Shown here: one piece after another, positions 57,173-64,000 of the stretch | Layout of the letters: every line of letters begins with the position of its first letter | Position numbering within the stretch: the first letter of the stretch is position 1 | Source: Stachybotrys elegans | Taxonomy: Eukaryota; Ascomycota; Sordariomycetes; Hypocreales; Stachybotryaceae | Reading direction: 5' to 3' | Assembly (NCBI GenBank): GCA_020746835.1 | Contig: JAGPNK010000004.1 | Span: 2,294,001-2,358,000 of the forward strand | Length of the DNA: 64,000 bases | Position numbers and translations under genes: made by a program | The notes under the pieces: model-generated | Told to the model about the DNA's origin: nothing | Databases searched by the model: none | Seen by the model: only the letters and a program-made list of their open reading frames with translations

Positions 57173-57817
57173 CGTTCTGAAAGAAACAAAAACGGAGATG
57201 TAATAGCAGTCAGTAATGCGGCCTTCGAAACAGACAGGAGGTGAAGTTATGCTCAAGTGCTTGACCTCAAGGGCAGAGAAAAGACCACAAGGAGAATGAA
57301 GAGCAATAAGAGTGGGGGGAGATCAACGGAAGAATAATGCATGTTGGTTTGCATGTTGGCTCTCCCCCCCCCTCCCAATGAGTAAACCACCAGCCAACAT
57401 ATTGAACGGCAATTCACCCAGCCAATCATCCAGCTAATAGTACGTTTGGGATGTTTATTTGTGCTGCATTGACCCCACAATTCTGTGCAGCTTACCTTTG
57501 CCCCCAAACACGTAACACATGCCAAGTCGGCTCAACTGCTACATATAGCGTGTTGGTTGGGGGTTGTGTAAGAATGGATGCAAATCATCGAGCCGTGTGG
57601 TGCAACTGTGCCTATTATGTGCACATGCGTCCTCAGTGGTAAAGAAAATGGAAGAGAAACAGGCAATGGCGGTACTACTGGTGACGGGGTCAAGGTGAAG
57701 TAATAAGCGGAGGCTGACGAATGGGTCGGCGGCAGATTGCTACACATAGCAGGGCCATATTTTCATTGCGAGCTGCATCTAACCTAACCAATTACCATAA
57801 TGACCTCCAATACCTAC
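57173..57817. other. Intergenic, no gene seen
   Basis: Upstream of the SDR gene and downstream of the GH43 gene. It includes a pyrimidine-rich homopolymer-like patch near 57365. No motif is recognised. Confidence 0.55.
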
Positions 57818-59140
57818 CTATACGCACTGGGAGTACCATTGGTTAGAAGCGGTACAAACTGAGCCAGACTGGCAGCAGGTAGGGCCAGTCCATCCTTGGC
57901 CACCGCACTGCGCCCAACGGGCAGCACATGTCGGCTGAGGCTCCGGCTGCGTCGGAGGGTTGGGGTTAGTCGAGCCGCCGCCGCAAGGGCCAGTTCCAAG
58001 GATGCATGCCTTTTCAGCAGCAGTGCTATACAAAACGTCAGAAAACAGTCGCTATTCACTGTAGGAGCCGAGGGACACTCACATGCCAACAACGTAACCA
58101 TGGCGACTGGCGCTCAGCGCAGGGGTCGAAGAGGGAGTCCACTGGCCGCTGGAGATGTTGTTCGTCTCAAAGGCCTGGTAACCCCGGCCGCGGGTGTAGT
58201 CATCGATCCAGAGGTACCACTTGTTTGCGTTGGTGTTGTCCTTGAAGAAGAGGGGGCCTTCACCAGCAGGGATGGTTCCAGATCCGATCTGGTTGCGGAC
58301 GACGGACCAGGGGCCGTTGAGGCTGCTCGCTCGGGCCTGCTCGATGAGTTCACCGGGCCCGTTCTTGCTGATGCGGTAGAAGGTGCCCGTGGCAGGGTCG
58401 CGGGCGACGGTGGCGTCCATGCCGGCGCCCGTGAGCCACCTCTCGGCGGGCGTGAAGGTTCGGAAGTCGGTGGTGAAGGAGCGCATGATGAACCAACCCT
58501 GTCCCTTCAGGTTGCACGTCCAGTGGACGAGGTCTGCCGCGCTCGGATTAATAAACTATACACAAACAGCACGCAAGAGGGCCAGACAATGGAGTACGCA
58601 CAGCGGTTGGTGGAAGGATCCCAGATGGCGTCGGGGGCCCAGGTCATGCCGGCGTTGCTGGGGCTCACGATCCTCAGGGCGGGCGCGGACCAGTTCTTGA
58701 GGTCCGTAGACTCCCACACGACGATTCCGTGGCTGCCGTTGGTCGTGTAGTCATCACCGACGTTCCAGCCGCGGGGGTAAACCCACAGGTCCGTGGCGAT
58801 GATCCAGAACTTGCTCCCGTCGGGGCTGCGGATGAGCGAGGGATCGCGCACGCCGCGGGTGCCCACGTTGGACGTGAGGACGGGGCGGCCAGAGTTGATC
58901 CTGGTCCACGAGCCGGGGTTGTTGTTGTTCGAGACTGCCATGTAGACCTGCTCGCCATTCGAGGTGCCCTCGCCGGTGAACTGCCATAGTCAGTAAATAC
59001 CACGCATGCAAATTTGGCAGGGCTGTTCAACGCACGTAGACCATGAGGTAGTCGGAAAAGGTCGTCGACTGGCGACTCTCGAGCGGGTGGGCTGTGCCCA
59101 AGGCCGCCAATGCTGCGAGGAGGAGCCCGGTGAGCTTCAT
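57818..59140 (-). CDS. Secreted GH43-family glycoside hydrolase with C-terminal CBM1
   Basis: Exons 59140-59036, 58980-58602, 58533-58083, 58025-57818; 380 residues. The signal peptide is [17 protein letters not shown], followed by a five-bladed-propeller-type catalytic region with [19 protein letters not shown] and [10 protein letters not shown], the acidic positions usual in GH43. Intron 2 must end at GGCAG (58534) to give NRYLVHWTCN; the nearer TATAG acceptor inserts eight odd residues. A Pro-rich linker ([14 protein letters not shown]) leads to a perfect cellulose-binding CBM1 of 36 residues ([12 protein letters not shown].. NQWYSQC). Expected role: hydrolysis of arabinan, arabinoxylan or a related hemicellulose, with the CBM1 tethering the enzyme to cellulose or chitin. 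A TATA-like ATAAATA lies about 95 bp upstream. Confidence 0.9.
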
Positions 59141-59789
59141 CGTGCTTGTAGAGATCTTCAATCGGCTGACTGCGGACGAGGCCTGCTGATCGAAGCAACA
59201 GATAGCTGCTGCAAAGAGGAAAGATCATCTTGGTATTTATGGTCGTCGTGATGTCGGCCTGTGGGCATTCGTTGGATCCTGCTGAATACGAGGCATAAGC
59301 TTAAATTCGGGAACCGAGTCCTTGGCGAAGGATGTCCAAGGCGGATATTCAGCTCCGTGGTCGAAATGGTTATGTGCAACATGTCCGTTGCGCAATGCGG
59401 TCAAGCGTTTTCGCCAATGAGCCGACCATGATCGAGAACCGTGTTGTCGGTCTTGGCTTGCCCCTCTTAGGGGATCATGGTTTGGATGCGCTCGCTCTCT
59501 TACTGGAGCGGATGGCTTACCGAGGGACGTCGGCGTGGGGTAGAGGGCTGCCGACGGAATTATTGTCGTCACCAAGGCCGCTACGGAACAACATATGCCT
59601 CTCAGGGATCAGTTGGCTTGGCCAGGTTGCACCGCGTCAATTGGTTTACAAGTGCAGTGACAAAGGCAGCACCCAGCTCTACCGTCTAACGTCTGTATGT
59701 CTGTCTCTACCCCGTTGCCTGTATAAAGACGACTCGCCCCAGCTCAGAGAGCTCCTCCTGTGTAAACATTGGGCCATTTCCGTATCGCT
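59141..59789. other. Intergenic, no gene seen
   Basis: Upstream of the GH43 gene and 3' flank of the amine oxidase. Short frames have no motif. Confidence 0.5.
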
Positions 59790-62512
59790 TCACTTCGTGG
59801 GTAATTGCTCAGATCGGGATATAGCTGGCTCTGTTCTCATTAGTCTCTGCGCACTGTGAAGGTGGCTTGTTCTGTCACCTACCAGGTCATAAGCACATGT
59901 CGCCTCCTCGCCACCAAACACGTTGGCTTCAGCTTCTTCGCCTGAGATATCGACGTGGACCGAGTGAGACGTTTGGATCGATGGGTCGCCGAGGAGGTAG
60001 TTGTGCGGGATGATGGCGATTCCTGCTTGGGCGTTGGTGGTGACGGTGTTGGGGAGATCGCTGCCAGACGGGACATGGTGCATGCCCAGATTGAACCAGA
60101 TAACACTAGAAATGTTAGCAAACAGCCTTGGGCAGGGCAATGCGCCGGAACCTACAGATCCTCTTGGTCCAGCGACTCTCCGTCAAAGAAATGGTTAAAG
60201 TCGACCAAGGGATTTAACGGATCTTGTCTGTTCCAGGCCGAAGCCGACCTGGGCTCTGTATCCTTTTGCCGTGTGGCAAACAGGTTGTGAGTTGCAAAGT
60301 TGGCAGCGCGATGCAGGTTGCTTGAGTTTTGCACTGTGAGGTAGACGGGAGAGCCCAGGTTGGGGGCGAGCTTGTAGCCGCGATATTCGCCGTAGGGAGT
60401 GACTGACTCTTTATTGACGACGACGTAGCTTGCCGCACTGTTGGGTGCCCTGAAGTAGACCATCAGTAATGTCCGCATGTTGGAGTAATGTGCTGCGTAC
60501 CACTTCAACTTGGCTTCATCCTCGGTTTCGACCCAGGATTTCTGGATCTTCATCGTGTTCCTCGGGACGTCGGACCAGCTGTAGGTCGTCGTATGTGGAA
60601 CAAACTCGACCCTCTCAAGAGAATTTGCTGTGCCGTTGACATCGAGGTCAAGCTTGTAGTTGATGACGTGATCGTGCTGCACAATCCTGTTAACGCTACA
60701 TCCGAGCCGATGTACGACGACGACCTACCATGGAGCCTGACAGAGCATCATGAATGTGATAGCCGTAGTCTTCATTGTTGGCGTAAAAGGTGCCCTGGAT
60801 GTACCCCGAAGCTCTGACCTTGACCTCAATCGTGCCATCGAGGTTAAAGACATAGTCCATGATGTAGTCGTAGTTGCCAACAGTAGCAATCCATCGGACT
60901 ACAAACTGGATGTTCTTGGTGACAGTGACATACTCGGACGCGAGGTGGCGACGGATGGGATACCCAGCGTCCTGCTCAAACAGGCAGATGTTGGCGCGGT
61001 GCGTCGTGGTGATGGCATTGTCATGGATGACGCTGTCGAGATATGTGGCGGACGCAGGGCAATCCCAACCCGGGACGAGGGAGAAGCCGAGGCTACCGAG
61101 ACCGTACCAGCTGTCGAGATACGCGATGTGCGACTGTAGGGGATCGTTGCCGGCGTAGTGCGCGTGGGCTTCCTGAAGACCTGAGGTAGGTCAGCATGTG
61201 AACAAGGACGATACTCGCTCCGAACATACCAAGCTCAAAGATGATGCGCTCGCCCTTGTACTTGACCTCGTAAAACTTCAAGCCCGTGTCCCTGTCGTAG
61301 GCGAGATAAAACTCAAAATCCATCCACTTGACATATTTGTTGTCTCTGTCGACTGCATAGCGCTTGCTAGACTGCACCATGGCAGGTGCCGGGAGGGTGT
61401 CGCGCGTGAGCTCTTCGCCCTGACGCGCGGTAGATCCGAATGGCCCGTCAACTGCCTTGGCGCGACGCACAAAGTCAGGTCTCTCCCACGCTGCTCGGAG
61501 CTCCTCGACGGTGGGATAGAAGATGTCGTTGTACACGAAGCCGAGGCAGGACCAGCCGCTTGGATCTCGGCCGGTGATGTCTATTGCTGTCAGTCGACGT
61601 AGTCAATGGGACGGGACGGCTATTGGCGTACCAAACTTCATGTAAAAGCCACCGGAAAGGAGAGTGCCGTCTTCGAAGCCATTGGTAGGATTGACAAAGA
61701 AGGAGACCTGTCATGGTCAGCAGGTTAACAAAGCGCGCCAAGTGATTGACAAACCCAGTCAATGATACGGTCTCCCTCCTTCTGCAGAGGATCAATGCCA
61801 GCGATGACAGCAGTATCATTTTCGTTTCCGGTGGCGACCTAGCACAGTGAGTACAAAATACCGATGGGAAAATACAACTTTCACTCACAGCGCCAACCAG
61901 ATCCTGCGTAATGTCTGCTATCGAAGCAGCAACAGAGAGTTGGTAGTAGTAGACATCAATAAAATCAGCGTCGTAGTTGGGCATCCGACCGTCGCCCTTG
62001 TTGTATATAAAATCCAGAGGTGCTATGGTTGTCCGATTGTCCACAGGAAGAGGGCCGACGATGAAGTTCTGCATATAAGGCTCCTCGGTGGCGCCAAAGA
62101 ATATACCGACTCTTGCGTTCCGAACCGGCGCAGGTCCGCCACCGTCGATGAAGGCGAGCGCGTCCGTCTTATTCGGCATGAGGAGCTCCGTGACGCCGAC
62201 GGTGTTGTCCCATGCGCCCGCTTCCTCCAGGAGCGTGAGGTTGAGGCCTTGTTCCGGGCGGTGCAGCCATTCGAGAAGACCGACGACCTCTTCCTTCGTC
62301 AGCGTGTTCCAGATGTTGTCGTGAGGCGCCGTGATGCTCGGCGTGTCGGCTGAGGCATCGCAGGCGGACGAGTTGCTTGCTTGGCGCCTGTGCTCCCATG
62401 ATCGGCGAGGAGGGCCCCTTCGCAGACCTTTCGTTGCTCCTGGGCGAGCATCTGCGAGTGCGGAAAAGGTCAGGAGACCAAGCAGAAGCAAAGTGGGAAC
62501 ACGGATCCCCAT
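59790..62512 (-). CDS. Secreted copper amine oxidase
   Basis: Exons 62512-61889, 61838-61755, 61707-61632, 61580-61230, 61180-60729, 60676-60156, 60105-59790; 807 residues if the last exon reads to 59790. It has a signal peptide (MGIRVPTLLLLGLLTFSALA). The topaquinone precursor is Tyr482 in GNYDY, the catalytic-base region is YLDSWYGLGS (Asp about 401), the copper ligands are HDH at 530-532 and a third His is in GMHHVPSGSDLP (about 712-713). Intron 5 is best ended at GTGCAG (60677), which creates the HDHV copper motif; the TTAACAG upstream breaks it. The last 30 residues (DRTSHLHSAQRLMR..) may instead be an unspliced intron beginning GTAGGT after CAYDL. Role: oxidative deamination of primary amines to aldehyde, ammonia and hydrogen peroxide outside the cell. 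A TATA-like element lies at 62603-62609. Confidence 0.92.
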
Positions 62513-63261
62513 ACTGGCAGTCGATCTATGGGAAAATCAGGCTGACTAGAGCTGTGCGAGAAGTGCGATGCTACGATGCCAGACCAAGCTCTCCGCAACA
62601 CCATTATATAGCCTTCTATTCCTCCCACTTCTCTATTTTATCCAACTATCCCCTTGCAGCCCAAAAGATCCGATGCCGCCTGCCGATCAGCCGCTACGGG
62701 GCGATTGCTCTTCCGCTCACGGGCCTCGTCTTCCCCCGGAAAGATATCCTGACAGTCATGAGCCAGGTTCCACAATGCCTGCAGCCTCAGCCGCAGACTA
62801 GCCAATATTCCACGTCATATCACCGCCCGTTGTGCTGTCATGCATGCGGGCTAACCGGTCCACAGACTCAGCACCCCAGCACTATTGACAGTTGTACATG
62901 ACTCCGCAGCTTGTGAGGCCGGGGGGATGTCTTGGTGACGGCCGCACTAGCACCAGATCTCCCCCCCAGATGTGGGAAAATCACGATTGCCGCGGCACAT
63001 GTACCCGTCATCTGTAAGATGAGAAAGCGACCTGTGAGACCTGTTTACTTGTCTCCGCCCTTGGCTTTCCTGGTCCATGATTCAGGTACCCCTGTCGAGC
63101 TGGACGGACGGGTTACCGGAGCCAAGCAGGGGGATGCGCCGATCGTGATTCCTGATCCTTGATCTTTGGGAGCCATGCAGCGTGCTTCCTGTCTTTGACT
63201 AATGCCGGAGAGTAAGCTGCTTGGCTTTGCTCTCCGCATATCGGCATGAGAGAAAGGATCC
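62513..63261. other. Intergenic, promoter of the amine oxidase
   Basis: TATATAATGG (minus strand, 62601-62610) lies about 90 bp upstream of the amine oxidase start codon. No gene is recognised in the remainder. Confidence 0.5.
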
Positions 63262-64000
63262 TCAACGGATGGAAGCATGGGGGATGAATCCTGTGTCGAT
63301 CTGGTCCCTCGTTACTCCATCCCAGATACGATCCGGCACAAGAATCTCGGTCGGCGTTCGTATATTATCCATAGCGCTGCCAAGTGCATGCGATGCCCCT
63401 TGCTCGGCGTGGTGCAGGCCATCCATGGAGATGGGATGGTATTCCTCGTGCTGGTGGAACTCGATTGAGACAAAGTTTTCGCCCCATTCGTTAATGCCGC
63501 TTGTTATATCCTGAGACGTTGGGTCGAGCGACAAGTCGCCGTCGACGCTCCTGGGCGACGACACGGTACATTTGGTATCTCGACGTGATCGGGAGCTTCT
63601 AGGTTTGCCCGTCCAGCTTGCCCAGGAGCCAAGGAGCCTGTTGGAGGAGGATTGATCTTCGCCACGTCGCCTTGCCCTGGTACACTTTTCGACCAAGAGC
63701 TTCGTAAGCGGCAGACTGGCACACACTTGTCCGATGGTGATCTCGAGGTAGCTGCGCAACAAGTACTGTCAGGGGCGATGGAAGAGAGCAAGGGGCCGCC
63801 CATGGTTGGCTTACCTGAAAAACAGTGGCTCTGCAAAGTCGTAGCTGTAGTCCAATGAGTCCATGTATGTGACAAGCAGATACGTCTTGAAGGAGGCGAC
63901 TGCGACAGCAGCTCCGCCCGCGCTCAGCATGAGGACCACCTTTATGCGATGCCAGAGCGGCAATCGCAGCGCAAAGGCCAGCAGGCAGGAAAGCAAGAGT
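63262..64000 (-). CDS. Rhodopsin-like (Pth11-type) membrane protein, N-terminal part beyond the right edge
   Basis: Exons from above 64000 to 63815 and 63751-63262. The 63-nt intron (GTAAGC..GCGCAG) joins AEPLFFR to SYLEITIGQVCASLPL. The visible part holds two hydrophobic segments (SCLLAFALRLPLW then VVLMLSAGGAAVAVASF) and a membrane-proximal EITIGQVCASLPL that matches the last helix of the rhodopsin-domain family. A long Ser/Arg/Asp-rich tail follows to a stop at 63262. Third member of this family in the window. Confidence 0.7.

Noticed and set aside
58534..58601. GH43 read with intron 2 ending at TATAG, which would insert FINPSAAD
   Set aside because: Using the next acceptor (GGCAG) gives NRYLVHWTCN, which fits the family; the insertion is an artefact of the nearer acceptor.

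Overview
This is nuclear DNA of a filamentous ascomycete (Pezizomycotina; Sordariomycetes/Hypocreales is my best guess from gene content). Nearly every gene is split by 45-65 nt introns with GT..AG ends and CTAAC/CTGAC-like branch points. The families are typical of such fungi: a Fungal_N-NACHT STAND protein, an OPT transporter, three rhodopsin-like (Pth11-type) membrane proteins, an AA11-type LPMO, a CBM1 module and a secreted subtilase. I derived exon joins by hand from splice signals, reading-frame continuity and remembered family motifs. No database search was run.

Layout. 1-2 kb: a NACHT receptor-like gene running off the left edge. 3.5-6.2 kb: an eight-exon OPT oligopeptide transporter. 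6.6-15.0 kb: a compact oxidative cluster made of a Baeyer-Villiger/FMO-type monooxygenase and an UNC93-type MFS protein (divergent pair), then a zinc-independent MDR reductase and an NtaA/luciferase-type FMN monooxygenase (second divergent pair). 17.3-19.9 kb: a rhodopsin-like membrane protein and a SAM methyltransferase. 20.7-27.4 kb: a lineage-specific zinc-knuckle protein with an octapeptide minisatellite, a decayed tandem copy of it cut by two insertions, a dispersed repeat, and a tRNA-like locus interrupted twice. 28.1-45.5 kb: housekeeping and membrane genes (KES1-like OSBP, a small Cys/Thr-rich membrane protein, a DUF3712 protein, a 959-residue secreted helical-repeat protein, an ornithine cyclodeaminase/mu-crystallin homologue, a nucleoside-hydrolase-like protein, LYS1 and a sugar porter). 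47.7-62.5 kb: mostly secreted or surface functions (AA11-type LPMO, rhodopsin-like protein, subtilase, 3-ketosphinganine-reductase-like SDR, GH43-CBM1, copper amine oxidase), with another repeat-rich insertion at 55-56 kb. 63.3 kb to the right edge: the C-terminal half of another rhodopsin-like gene.

How the genes may work together. The 6.6-15.0 kb set looks like a small catabolic or tailoring cluster (two flavin monooxygenases, a reductase, a transporter), perhaps with the OPT transporter feeding it; that is inference. The secreted enzymes of the right half fit a saprobic, mycoparasitic or insect-associated lifestyle, but they lie next to each other without clear co-regulation signals.

Most unusual signals: (1) an otherwise perfect tRNA cloverleaf (anticodon GTG) split by a 166 nt A-rich insertion at the canonical 37/38 site and by a 50 nt GT..AG, branch-point-bearing insertion in the T-loop; (2) a repeat family whose copies sit in several states, two of them flanked by exact 10-bp and 15-bp direct repeats; (3) the tandem pseudogene whose two insertions share about 80 bp in inverted orientation.
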